From contig JAIEOO010000213.1 of NCBI GenBank assembly GCA_019750475.1, forward strand, positions 1 to 35,627: a DNA stretch of 35,627 nt, in the 5' to 3' direction. The notes under the pieces are model-generated. The model saw only the letters and a list, made by a program, of their open reading frames with translations, made no database searches and had not been told where the DNA came from. Positions 1 to 7,403 of the stretch are shown here, piece after piece. Positions within the stretch are counted from its first letter, which is position 1. Every line of letters starts with the position of its first letter. Source of the stretch: Acetobacteraceae bacterium (lineage in GTDB: Bacteria; Pseudomonadota; Alphaproteobacteria; Acetobacterales; Acetobacteraceae). The translations under genes and the position numbers were made by a program.

Positions 1-1281
1 GAAGCGCTGCCCGAGGCGGGTGCGGCGCTGGCTGCGGCCCTCGGCGGCGGCGCGGCGGCTCCGGTGCCGCTCGGCCGGCTCGTCCTGCACGCCACCCCGC
101 TCGACGGGATGGGGGCGGTGCTTCGCCTCGTGCCCAAGGCCGCGCCGGAAGCGCCGCGCTTCGAGCTGATCGGACGGCTGGCCGGTGGCATCGCGCACGA
201 CTTCAACAACCTGCTGGCCGTCATGCTGGGCGCCGTGGGCGCGGCCCGGGTGGCCGACACGCCGGACGCCGCCGCGCGGGAACTCGCGACCGTCGAAACC
301 GCCTGCGAGCGCGGTGCGGGGCTGGTGCGGCAGCTGCTCGCCTTCGCGCGGCAGCAGGTGCTGGCACCGCGCGTGATCGTGCTGGACAAGGCGGTCGCCG
401 ATCTCGCGCTGCTGCTGCCGCGGCTGCTCGGCGACGGGATCCGGCTCGAGCTCGCGCTGGAAGGGGCGGGGCGGCAGGTCCGGGTGGACCCGTCGCAGCT
501 GGACCAGGTGCTGCTGAACCTCGCCGTCAACGCGCGCGACGCCATGGGCGGGGCGGGAACGCTCCGCATCGCGACGGGGCGGCGCCTGCTGCTCCGCGAG
601 GAGGACGGGCTGCCGCCCGGGCGCTACGCGGTGCTCGAAGTGGCCGATGACGGCCCCGGCATCGCGCCCGAGGTCGCGGCCCGGCTGTTCGAGCCCTTCT
701 TCACGACGAAGCTCGAATCGGGCGGGACCGGCCTCGGCCTCGCCACCGTGCAGGGGATCGTGATGCAGTCCGGTGGCCGGATCGAGGTCGAGACGGCGCC
801 GGGGCAGGGGACGCGCTTCCGGATCCTGCTGCCGCGCCACGACGCGGCGGACGCCGCGGCGACGCCCGCCGCGCCGAAGGTCTCGGCCCCGGAGCCGCCG
901 GCCGAAGCCGTGGCCGCGCCTGGCCCGGTGCTGCTCGTCGAGGACGAGCCGGCGCTGATGCGCCTCGGCCGCTTCGCCCTCGGCCGTGCCGGGCACGAGG
1001 CCGTGGGCGCGGAGGACGGCTCCGCCGCGCTCGAGCTGATCGAGGGCGGGTTGCGGCCGGCCGTGCTGGTCACCGACGTCGCCATGCCGGGGCTCGACGG
1101 GCTGGCGCTGGCGCGCGCGGCCAGGCGCGCCCTGCCGGACCTGCCGGTCGTTCTCCTCTCCGGCTATTCGGCGAGTTCCGTGGGCGCGGACCTCGCCGGA
1201 GAGCGCCTGCTTTTCCTGCCGAAGCCCTTCACCCCGGAGGCGCTGTGCGACGTCGTCTCCCGCGCGTTGGAGAAGGGTTGA
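1..1281 (+). CDS. cckA: Hybrid sensor histidine kinase with receiver domain, CckA-like (5' partial)
   Basis: The reading frame is open from base 1, so the listed GTG start at 64 is probably internal and the gene begins left of the window. Visible domains: HisKA with the phospho-acceptor His in GGIAHDFNNLL (about residue 45 of the track ORF), a HATPase_c domain with N box (NLAVNARDAMG), G1 (DDGPGIAP) and G2 (GGTGLGLATV), then an Ala/Pro-rich linker and a C-terminal receiver domain (VLLVEDEP, phospho-acceptor Asp in VTDVAMPG, Lys in LPKPF). AHDFNNLL plus an attached receiver is typical of CckA, the kinase that feeds phosphate through ChpT to CtrA in Alphaproteobacteria. cckA lying near recA is also seen in this class. 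The domain call is secure. The cckA name is an inference, because the sensory N-terminus is missing and other hybrid kinases share this H box. Confidence 0.85.
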   Translation, partial: EALPEAGAALAAALGGGAAAPVPLGRLVLHATPLDGMGAVLRLVPKAAPEAPRFELIGRLAGGIAHDFNNLLAVMLGAVGAARVADTPDAAARELATVETACERGAGLVRQLLAFARQQVLAPRVIVLDKAVADLALLLPRLLGDGIRLELALEGAGRQVRVDPSQLDQVLLNLAVNARDAMGGAGTLRIATGRRLLLREEDGLPPGRYAVLEVADDGPGIAPEVAARLFEPFFTTKLESGGTGLGLATVQGIVMQSGGRIEVETAPGQGTRFRILLPRHDAADAAATPAAPKVSAPEPPAEAVAAPGPVLLVEDEPALMRLGRFALGRAGHEAVGAEDGSAALELIEGGLRPAVLVTDVAMPGLDGLALARAARRALPDLPVVLLSGYSASSVGADLAGERLLFLPKPFTPEALCDVVSRALEKG

Positions 1282-1297
1282 GGCCCGTCGGTTTCGC

Positions 1298-1332
1298 TTG
1301 AAAATGCGCGCGGGATCGAACATATAGGGAAC
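1298..1332 (+). promoter_or_regulatory. recA promoter with overlapping LexA (SOS) box
   Basis: GAAC at 1318-1321 and GAAC at 1329-1332 are separated by exactly 7 bases, a perfect match to the alphaproteobacterial LexA site (GAAC-N7-GAAC, also written GTTC-N7-GTTC). A candidate -35 TTGAAA lies at 1298-1303 and, after a 17-base spacer, a -10-like CATATA at 1321-1326 sits inside the SOS box. LexA bound here should block RNA polymerase until RecA filaments trigger LexA self-cleavage. The box is certain as a motif; the promoter hexamers are a reasonable reading. Confidence 0.9.
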
Positions 1333-1347
1333 AGAAAGTTTCGCCGG

Positions 1348-1374
1348 CCCGGCAGGCTTGTTTTCCTGCCCGGG
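1348..1374 (+). other. Hairpin in recA leader
   Basis: GGCAGG (1351-1356) and CCTGCC (1365-1370) pair around an 8-base T-rich loop, and flanking CCC/GGG bases can extend the stem across a bulge. It lies between the LexA box and the recA start, in a leader of roughly 140 bases. It could be a weak terminator for the upstream kinase gene or a leader structure; nothing decides between these. Confidence 0.4.
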
Positions 1375-1476
1375 ACGGCACAGTTGCGCTGCGCGAGAAG
1401 GACATGGGGTCCCTCTGCCGCAGGTTGCACCGGGTCATCGCGGCGCGGGGGCGTCGCCTCAGGAGGGGTTTCCAGT

Positions 1477-2505
1477 ATGGAAAAGGGCAAGGCGCTCGAA
1501 GCGGCGCTCTCCCAGATCGAGCGGGCCTTCGGCAAGGGCTCGATCATGCGCATGGGCGCCAAGACGGGGATGGAGGACATCGAGGTCGTCTCGACCGGCT
1601 CCCTCGGCCTCGACCTCGCGCTCGGCATCGGCGGCCTGCCCAAGGGCCGCATCATCGAGATCTACGGCCCCGAATCCTCGGGCAAGACGACGCTCGCGCT
1701 GCACGCCATCGCCGAGGCGCAGAAGAAGGGCGGCACCTGCGCCTTCATCGACGCCGAGCACGCGCTCGACCCCGGCTACGCCCGCAAGCTCGGCGTCAAC
1801 GTGGACGACCTGCTGATCTCGCAGCCCGATGGCGGCGAGCAGGCGCTCGAGATCGCCGACACGCTGGTGCGCTCCGGCGCCATCGACGTGCTGGTGGTGG
1901 ACAGCGTCGCGGCGCTGGTGCCGAAGGCCGAGCTCGAGGGCGAGATGGGAGACAGCCATGTCGGCCTGCACGCCCGCCTGATGTCGCAGGCGCTGCGCAA
2001 GCTCACGGGCTCCGTCTCGCGCTCCAACTGCCTGCTGATCTTCCTGAACCAGATCAGGCTCAAGATCGGCGTGATGTTCGGCAACCCCGAGACGACGACG
2101 GGCGGCAACGCGCTGAAGTTCTACGCCTCGGTCCGCATGGAGATCCGCCGCACCGGCTCCATCAAGGAGCGCGACGAGGCGGTGGGCAACACGACGCGCG
2201 TCAAGGTGGTGAAGAACAAGATGGCCCCGCCGTTCCGGCAGGTCGAGTTCGACATCATGTATGGCGAAGGTATCTCCAAGGTCGGCGAACTCGTGGACCT
2301 CGGCGTGAAGGCCGGTGTCGTCGAGAAGTCGGGCGCCTGGTTCTCCTGCGACGGGCAGCGGATCGGGCAGGGGCGCGAGAACGCGAAGCAGTTCCTGCGC
2401 GACAACCCCGCCATGGCCGAGAGCATCGAGCAGCGCGTCCGCGCGCAGGCGGGCCAGGTGCAGAACGCCATGACCGTCGCGCCCGAGACCGAGGACGCCG
2501 AGTAA
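1477..2505 (+). CDS. recA: Recombinase RecA
   Basis: RecA forms ATP-dependent filaments on single-stranded DNA, carries out strand exchange in homologous recombination, and acts as co-protease for LexA in the SOS response. The 342-residue protein has the usual family length and layout: N-terminal helix ([21 protein letters not shown]), Walker A GPESSGKT at residues 64-71, Walker B region ([11 protein letters not shown]), the DNA-binding loop region with [25 protein letters not shown], and a short acidic tail (ETEDAE). The track ORF starts at 1384, but the family N-terminus and a strong Shine-Dalgarno AGGAGGGG at 1461-1468 place the start at ATG 1477. It has its own LexA-controlled promoter and a strong downstream hairpin, so it is probably monocistronic. 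alaS, which often follows recA in this class, is absent here. Confidence 0.99.
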   Translation: MEKGKALEAALSQIERAFGKGSIMRMGAKTGMEDIEVVSTGSLGLDLALGIGGLPKGRIIEIYGPESSGKTTLALHAIAEAQKKGGTCAFIDAEHALDPGYARKLGVNVDDLLISQPDGGEQALEIADTLVRSGAIDVLVVDSVAALVPKAELEGEMGDSHVGLHARLMSQALRKLTGSVSRSNCLLIFLNQIRLKIGVMFGNPETTTGGNALKFYASVRMEIRRTGSIKERDEAVGNTTRVKVVKNKMAPPFRQVEFDIMYGEGISKVGELVDLGVKAGVVEKSGAWFSCDGQRIGQGRENAKQFLRDNPAMAESIEQRVRAQAGQVQNAMTVAPETEDAE

Positions 2506-2530
2506 GCGACGCGCCTCATCGCGCTCTTGA

Positions 2531-2560
2531 CGGGCGGTACCCGCGCGGGTGCCGCCCGTT
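2531..2560 (+). terminator. Rho-independent-like terminator of recA
   Basis: A 12-bp stem (2531-2542 pairing with 2547-2558, one G-T wobble) closes a GCGC tetraloop and is followed by TTGTCGTT. It lies 25 bases after the recA stop. The U-tract is short but the stem is very strong. Confidence 0.8.
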
Positions 2561-2759
2561 GTCGTTCGTCCCTCTGCGTGCGGGCGATGGGCTGGCTTCC
2601 CACGGGCGGTTTCCGCTGAGCCCAACACCACCGCCTTCCGATCGGCGCTTCGCCGGCACTGTGTCCGTGTGGCAACATCCGTGGCAAAGCTGCCGCCAAC
2701 GCGTTCTCAATGCCTTAGGCGCTGGTGTAGAGACTGTGCGTTAACTGCCGGACGTTTCG
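2561..2759. other. Intergenic region, nothing recognised
   Basis: About 200 bases between the recA terminator and the next gene. ORFs listed across it on both strands are out-of-frame readings of GC-rich sequence with no family likeness. It presumably holds the promoter of the gene at 2760, but I could not pick out convincing -35/-10 boxes. Confidence 0.4.
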
Positions 2760-3371
2760 ATGCCGCCGCCGCATCTCGCCTCGCTTCTTCGTCCCGCCAT
2801 CGACCCCGCCATCGTGGCGCAGCCGGCGTCCGCGCCGGCGCGGAAGACGTCTCCACGCCGCCAGGCCACTTGGCTCCGTCCGGCCCCGACCGACATCCCG
2901 AAGCCGCTTCCCCTGCCGCTGCGCGCGCCGGAGGCCCCGGCGCCGCGCGCGGAAACCCGTCCCATCCCGTCGCGTCCCGCGCTGCCCCGCCTGTCGCTTC
3001 CCCGCCTCCCGGTGCGGAGCCTCGCCACGGCGCGCGCGGCCGCCACCGAGACGCCACGCCACCAGCTGGTCTGGCTCACGGCCCTCGCCACGCTCCTCCT
3101 CGGGCCACTCGCCCACGCGGCGGGCGCCCTCGGGCTTCCGGGATCGAGCGCCGATATCGGCCTCCTGATCGGATTGCCCTGGGCCGAGCTGCCCGCCGCG
3201 ATCCTCTACTGGGGCGCCCTCCTGCTCCCCGCCGTCGCCCTCGCGACGTGGCGGAAAGCCGAACCGGTCACGATCGTCGTCGTCGCGACCTTCTGGGCCT
3301 GGTCCGGCCTGCACCACGCCGCGGCCCATGGCTGGCTGCCGGCAAGCGTGCCGCCGCTGCCGTTCGGGTAG
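2760..3371 (+). CDS. Hypothetical membrane protein
   Basis: I do not recognise a family. The first ~95 residues are rich in Pro, Arg and Ala and look disordered. The second half has about three hydrophobic segments: LVWLTALATLLLGPLAHAA, then AAILYWGALLLPAVALATW, then PVTIVVVATFWAWSGLHHAAAHGW. The last carries a Trp/His-rich stretch (FWAWSGLHHAAAHGW) that could bind a ligand or metal. Codons from about 3060 on show the strong G/C third-position bias of genuine genes here, which favours this frame over the overlapping ORF 2549-3955. The N-terminal start is uncertain because codon bias is weaker there and no clear ribosome binding site is visible. Function unknown. Confidence 0.6.
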   Translation: MPPPHLASLLRPAIDPAIVAQPASAPARKTSPRRQATWLRPAPTDIPKPLPLPLRAPEAPAPRAETRPIPSRPALPRLSLPRLPVRSLATARAAATETPRHQLVWLTALATLLLGPLAHAAGALGLPGSSADIGLLIGLPWAELPAAILYWGALLLPAVALATWRKAEPVTIVVVATFWAWSGLHHAAAHGWLPASVPPLPFG

Positions 3372-3600
3372 CGCGAGGCGGGGGCTCTGCCCCCGCGCCC
3401 CCGTTGGGGAGACAGGGTTTTCCCAAACCCCTGCCGAGACTTATGGGCGTCGCGGGAGGGGCACGGCGTGAGCGCCGGGGCCAACGGTCGCGCGAAGCCC
3501 CTCCCGCGACGCCCATCACCAAGTTCTCCGCGGGGGCCTGGGGGAACCGTGTTCCCCCAGCGGGGGGCAGGGGGGCGGAGCCCCCCGCAACCGCCACCTA
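3372..3600. repeat. Large inverted-repeat extragenic element (REP/MITE-like)
   Basis: The left half (about 3372-3462) and the reverse complement of the right half (about 3497-3600) are homologous over roughly 90 bases. The inner 20 bp are perfect: 3443-3462 pairs with 3497-3516 (core GGGCGTCGCGGGAGGGGC). The outer parts each contain their own G-run/C-run hairpin (GCGGGGGC TCT GCCCCCGC on the left, a GGGGGGCTCCGCCCCCC-type hairpin on the right). The 34-base centre has a further small hairpin (CGGCG TGAG CGCCG, 3464-3477). It fills the space between two convergent genes and abuts the stop codon of the DUF2272 gene at 3598. It codes for nothing evident; it may act as a terminator or be a dispersed repeat. 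Confidence 0.8.
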
Positions 3601-4392
3601 CCGCGCCGCCGTCCGGTTGACCGGCCAGGGCAGCCGGTTCTTCACCAGGGCCAGCCAGGGTTCGGCGGGCGTTCCGTCGGCCGTCGCGGGGATCCGGTTG
3701 AGCGTCACGGCGTCGGAGACGTTGCCGCCGATGAGCTCGATGACGCCGGGGCTGACCGTGACGACGAGGTCGCAATGCATCGGCCGGAACTGGCCGCGTT
3801 CCTGCGCGCGGTCGCTCCAGCGGGCGAGGGGCCGGGGGGAGCGGTCGCGGCAGAGCAGGTCGCCGGGTTCCACCGGAGCGGTGCCGGGGTCGAGGATGGC
3901 GAAGGGCGCGAGTTGCGGCCAGGCGGCGGCGACGGCGTCGAGGTGGTCGAGATAGCGCGCATGGGACGCGTCGGGGCGGAACTCCGCGCTGTCGATGCCG
4001 GCCGCTGCCATCAGCCAGGAGATGAAGGCGGCCGACCAGAAGGGGTCTTCCCAGACATGGGCGGCGCCCGCTCGCAGCAGGGCGCGGTTGCGCGCGATCG
4101 CGCCGGCGCCGTCGGGCACGGCGCGCCAATAGGCGAGGACGCGCGGGAAGTTGTCGGGCAGGCCTTCGGGATTGGCGTCGAGGCGATAGGGGCGGCCGCA
4201 GGGCGCGTTGGGTTCGCCGGGAAGGCCGCGCGTGACGCAGCCCCAGTCCTGCCATTCGGACAGCGCGAACCGCAGCAGGCGTTCGCGGGCCGAAGCGGGG
4301 TAGGGGATGGGCGGTTCGGGGCGCGGGGGCACCGGCGGTGCGGCCTGGCAGGCGGCGAGCAGCAGCGTCAGCAGCAGGAAGGCAGGGCGCAT
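3598..4392 (-). CDS. DUF2272 domain-containing lipoprotein
   Basis: The 264-residue product starts with a lipoprotein signal peptide (MRPAFLLLTLLLAACQ, lipobox LAAC), so it is probably lipid-anchored in the envelope. The rest resembles DUF2272 proteins: RLLRFALSEWQDWG near the N-terminus, DPFWSAAFISWLMAAAGI in the middle, HARYLDHL, then GDLLCRDRS and HCDLVV. In that family the Ser-Ala-Ala-Phe stretch and the later His-Cys-Asp region belong to an NlpC/P60- or CHAP-like fold, but no activity is established. The ATG at 4392 was chosen because it begins the signal peptide; the longer track ORF reads through the next gene out of frame. It is separated by 52 bases from the metallophosphoesterase gene and may be the last gene of the photolyase operon. 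Confidence 0.8.
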   Translation of the reverse strand: MRPAFLLLTLLLAACQAAPPVPPRPEPPIPYPASARERLLRFALSEWQDWGCVTRGLPGEPNAPCGRPYRLDANPEGLPDNFPRVLAYWRAVPDGAGAIARNRALLRAGAAHVWEDPFWSAAFISWLMAAAGIDSAEFRPDASHARYLDHLDAVAAAWPQLAPFAILDPGTAPVEPGDLLCRDRSPRPLARWSDRAQERGQFRPMHCDLVVTVSPGVIELIGGNVSDAVTLNRIPATADGTPAEPWLALVKNRLPWPVNRTAAR

Positions 4393-4444
4393 GGCGCGCA
4401 GAAAGCGCGCGCGCGTCGGTCGCGGCAAGTCCCGGAGCGTCAGG

Positions 4445-5176
4445 TCACTCAAGCGGCAGATCCACCCAGGAGAGATGTCCGCCCTTGCCGGCGCCGGTGT
4501 CGAGGAACAGGGCGACGCCGCCCTGGGCGCCCTGGACCTCCAGCGGCCGGCCGTCTTCGGAGCGGCGGTCGTGGCCGACATAGACCATGATGCCTCTCGG
4601 GATGCGGTCCACCCAGCGGAGGAGACGCTCGGGATAGCCGCTCTCCAGCGTGCGGCCGGTGACCTGGCCGAACATGGCGCGCGACACGACGGGACCCGGC
4701 TTGTGCGCCCCGGCCATGGGCGGCGGTGCCGCGTCGAGCATGGCGGGGTGGAAGCCGGCATGGACGCAGAGCCGCCGCCCGGATCGCAGCCAGGCGGGGG
4801 CCCGGGCGATCTCCTGCACGGCGCGCGTCGCCAGGGCTTCCCCGTCCGGCGCGGAACCGAGCTGGGCGAGGGTGCGAGGGATCGCCTCGGCCGGGCTGCG
4901 GACCTGGGCGCCCATCAGGGCGCGGCGCAGCTTGTGGTCGTGGTTGCCCAGCAGGAACAGGCCTTCGCGCGCGTCGAGCATCCGGAAGGCGAGGCGCAGC
5001 ACGCCGGGCGCGTCGGGGCCGTAATCCGTGAGGTCTCCGAGCTGCACGACGTAGAGCCGCGCCTCGCGCGCGCCGGCGAGCGCCGCGGCGAAGGGCTCCG
5101 ATTCGCCGTGGACGTCGCCGACGATCCGGAGGCCCCGGAAGCCGCGCCCGCGCAGCGCGGGCGGGGACAGGTTCAT
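4445..5176 (-). CDS. Metallophosphoesterase (PPP-type)
   Basis: The 243-residue protein shows the five calcineurin-like metallophosphoesterase motifs in order: GDVHGE, GDLTDYG, GNHDHK, a later His (CVHAGF) and GHD near the end. These bind a dinuclear metal centre. The compact single-domain layout resembles PPP-type phosphatases and Ap4A hydrolase-like enzymes, so a protein phosphatase or diadenosine-tetraphosphatase role is possible; substrate unknown. The ATG at 5176 overlaps the photolyase stop codon as ATGA, indicating translational coupling and fixing the start. Tight linkage to a photolyase hints at a stress-related role but does not prove one. Confidence 0.85.
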   Translation of the reverse strand: MNLSPPALRGRGFRGLRIVGDVHGESEPFAAALAGAREARLYVVQLGDLTDYGPDAPGVLRLAFRMLDAREGLFLLGNHDHKLRRALMGAQVRSPAEAIPRTLAQLGSAPDGEALATRAVQEIARAPAWLRSGRRLCVHAGFHPAMLDAAPPPMAGAHKPGPVVSRAMFGQVTGRTLESGYPERLLRWVDRIPRGIMVYVGHDRRSEDGRPLEVQGAQGGVALFLDTGAGKGGHLSWVDLPLE

Positions 5177-6564
5177 GCCCGCATGGCCGCGTAGGCCGCG
5201 AGCGCGCGCTGGCGGCCCTCCGCGTGGGGGATGATCGGCGCCGGGTAGCCGCGCGGGCGCAGCAGCCCCTCCCAGGGCTTGTGGACCGTGGCCGAGGGCA
5301 CGTCGCGCAGCTCGGGCACCCAGCGCTTCACGTAGGCGCCGTCGGGGTCGAACTTCTCGCCCTGGAGGACGGGGTTGAAGACGCGGAAATAGGGCGCGGC
5401 ATCCGCCCCGCAGCCCGCGACCCACTGCCAGGACGCGCTGTTGGAGGCGAGGTCGGCGTCCACCAGCCGGTCCCAGAAGCAGGCGGCGCCGGCCTGCCAG
5501 GGCTGGAGCAGATGCTTCACGAGCAGCGACGCCGCGATCATGCGCACGCGGTTGTGCATCCAGCCCGTGCGCCAGAGCTGGCGCATGCCGGCGTCCACGA
5601 TCGGGTAGCCGGTGCGGCCGGCCTTCCAGGCGCGCAGCAGCCGCGTGTCGGGCTCGGCCGGGAAGCGGGCGAAGGCGGGGTTGAGGGGCGTGTCCACCAT
5701 CTCCGGCCGGTGCCAGAGCAGGTGGTGGGAGAATTCGCGCCAGACGATCTCCTTGAGCCACTGGCTGTCGCCCGTGACGCCGGCCGCGCGCGCCGCGTGC
5801 CACACCTGGCGCGGCGAGACCTCGCCCCAGCGGAGATGGGGCGAGAGGCCGGAGGTGCCGTCCACCGCCGGGAGGTTGCGTGCGCTGTCGTAGCCGCGGA
5901 TCGCGCGCGCGACGAAGCGCGCGATCCGCGCCTGGGCGCCGGCCTCGCCCGGTTCCCAGAGCGTGGAAAACTCGCTCCACCACGCGGGTATGGGCGGGCC
6001 GGGGAGCAGGGCGAGTTCGTCCACGGCGAGGCCGGCCGGCGCGCCGGCCACGGGGGTGAGCCGCGCGGGCGAGGGCAGGGGCGCCGGCGGGTCGCCCAGA
6101 GCGAAGATCGCGCGGCTGAACGGCGTGTAGACGCCGTAGGGCTTGCCTTCCTTGGTCCGGACGCGGTGCGGTTCGAGCAGCAGGGCGGAGGTGTGGAGGA
6201 GGAGCTTCCGCCCCTCGGCCCGGAGCTTCTCGGCCACGGCCTCGTCGCGGCGGCGCGCCCAGGGCTCGGTCAGGCGGCCGGCCTGCACCTCCTCGGCGCC
6301 GATGGCGGCGGCCAGCGCCGGGATCACCTCCTCCGCCCGGCCGCGGGCGAGATGCAGCGGCGCGCCGCGTGCCGCGAGAGCGGCGGCCAGCGCGCGCAGC
6401 GACTGGTCGAGCCACCAGCGCTGCGCACCGCCGTGGGCGAACGCGCCCGCCGCCTCGTTATCGAGCACGAAGACCGGCAGGACCGGACGGTCCCCGCAGG
6501 CGACGAGCGCGGGGTTGTCGTCGAGGCGCAGATCCTGCCGGAACCAGAGAAGAACAGCGGTCAT
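5173..6564 (-). CDS. phr: Deoxyribodipyrimidine photolyase
   Basis: Class I (FAD-dependent) cyclobutane pyrimidine dimer photolyase/cryptochrome family, which uses blue light to split UV-induced thymine dimers. The N-terminal antenna-binding domain begins MTAVLLWFRQDLRLDDNPAL. The C-terminal FAD and DNA domain has the family signatures TSGLSPHLRWGEVSPR, WMHNRVRM, FWDRLVDADLASNSASWQWVAG, and then PYFRVFNPVLQGEKFDPDG. At 463 residues it is normal length. The start at 6564 (MTAV) fits the family; an in-frame ATG at 6573 adds three residues. The longer track start at 6732 would run into the divergent fasciclin gene. It is first in a minus-strand unit with the metallophosphoesterase and probably the DUF2272 gene. 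Confidence 0.95.
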   Translation of the reverse strand: MTAVLLWFRQDLRLDDNPALVACGDRPVLPVFVLDNEAAGAFAHGGAQRWWLDQSLRALAAALAARGAPLHLARGRAEEVIPALAAAIGAEEVQAGRLTEPWARRRDEAVAEKLRAEGRKLLLHTSALLLEPHRVRTKEGKPYGVYTPFSRAIFALGDPPAPLPSPARLTPVAGAPAGLAVDELALLPGPPIPAWWSEFSTLWEPGEAGAQARIARFVARAIRGYDSARNLPAVDGTSGLSPHLRWGEVSPRQVWHAARAAGVTGDSQWLKEIVWREFSHHLLWHRPEMVDTPLNPAFARFPAEPDTRLLRAWKAGRTGYPIVDAGMRQLWRTGWMHNRVRMIAASLLVKHLLQPWQAGAACFWDRLVDADLASNSASWQWVAGCGADAAPYFRVFNPVLQGEKFDPDGAYVKRWVPELRDVPSATVHKPWEGLLRPRGYPAPIIPHAEGRQRALAAYAAMRA

Positions 6565-6703
6565 GCCCGGCATGTAAGGGCGCCGGGCGAAGGCCAGAAG
6601 CCCCGGGACGGCGCGGAAACCGCGACGAGGAGGGAACGTTGACCGGGCTGCCATGAGCGTCGGCATCCGGCCGGCGCAAGCTTCAGCACGAGGATACCTC
6701 CCC

Positions 6704-7315
6704 ATGCTCGACCGTCGCCTGTTCCTGCTCACCGCTTCGGCGGCCGCGATGCCGCTCGTCGCGCGCGCTCAGATGACCGCGCCCCAGGCGACCGTGACGC
6801 CGAGCCTGCAGCTCGCCAACACGAACGTCGTCGATGCCATGGCCCAGGCCGGCAACTTCGACAGCTTCATCGAGCTGATCCAGCGCGCCGGCCTCACCGA
6901 CCGGCTGCGCGGCGCCGGGCCCTTCACCGTGCTGGCGCCGGTGAATTCCGCGATCGACCGCATCCCGGTCCACATCCGCGACATGCTGAACCCGCAGCCC
7001 ACGGGGAACCGGACGACGACCGACAACCTGCCCGATCCGGTGCGGCTGCCGGCGCTGATCAACATGCACATCATCCCGGGCCGCTACACCTTCCAGGATC
7101 TCCAGGGCCGGACCGCCGCGTTCCGCACCCTGAACGGCAACACGGTGGAGATCGCCCAGGCGGGTTCCGATCCCTTCCGCCTGCGCACCGTGGGCGACAC
7201 GGGCTTCGGCATCGGCGGCGTGAACGCCGAGCTGCGCCCGGCCAACTTCCTGAATCCCGAGATCATCGCCTCCAACGGCGTGGTCCTGCCGATCAACATC
7301 CCGCTGATCCAGTGA
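6704..7315 (+). CDS. Exported fasciclin (FAS1) domain protein
   Basis: The 203-residue protein begins with MLDRRLFLLTASAAAMPLVARAQ, a signal peptide with a twin-Arg and an Ala-x-Ala cleavage site, so it is exported by Sec or possibly Tat. The mature part is a single FAS1 domain: TNVVDAMAQAGNFDSFIELIQRAGL, the H1-like motif GPFTVLAPVNSAID, the conserved H2-region Asn-Met-His (LINMHIIPGRYT) and a final NGVVLPINIPLI. FAS1 domains mediate surface adhesion or protein contacts. The ATG at 6704 was preferred over the track start at 6653 because it opens the signal peptide and has AGGA upstream with good spacing. A strong terminator follows. Confidence 0.9.
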   Translation: MLDRRLFLLTASAAAMPLVARAQMTAPQATVTPSLQLANTNVVDAMAQAGNFDSFIELIQRAGLTDRLRGAGPFTVLAPVNSAIDRIPVHIRDMLNPQPTGNRTTTDNLPDPVRLPALINMHIIPGRYTFQDLQGRTAAFRTLNGNTVEIAQAGSDPFRLRTVGDTGFGIGGVNAELRPANFLNPEIIASNGVVLPINIPLIQ

Positions 7316-7321
7316 CGCCGG

Positions 7322-7354
7322 CGGGCCGCCGCGATCGCCGCGGCGGCCCGTTTC
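7322..7354 (+). terminator. Strong hairpin terminator after fasciclin gene
   Basis: A 12-bp perfect stem (7322-7333 with 7339-7350) with a 5-base loop is followed by TTTCTC. It lies 6 bases past the fasciclin stop codon. Confidence 0.8.
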
Positions 7355-7403
7355 TCGCGGGGATTTCATCCCGACGGCGCACCGTTTGGGCCAAGCTCGC
7401 GGC

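Noticed and set aside
2661-2690. Sigma-54-like TGGCA...GGCA sequence upstream of 2760
   Set aside because: Spacing between the GG and GC elements does not fit the -24/-12 rule.
2506-3371. Expected alaS or recX downstream of recA
   Set aside because: Neither is present. The neighbouring ORF is an unrelated membrane protein, so no recA-alaS synteny can be claimed.
2549-3955. 468-codon plus-strand ORF
   Set aside because: It crosses the recA terminator region, the inverted-repeat element and the DUF2272 gene. Codon bias favours the frame at 2760 instead.
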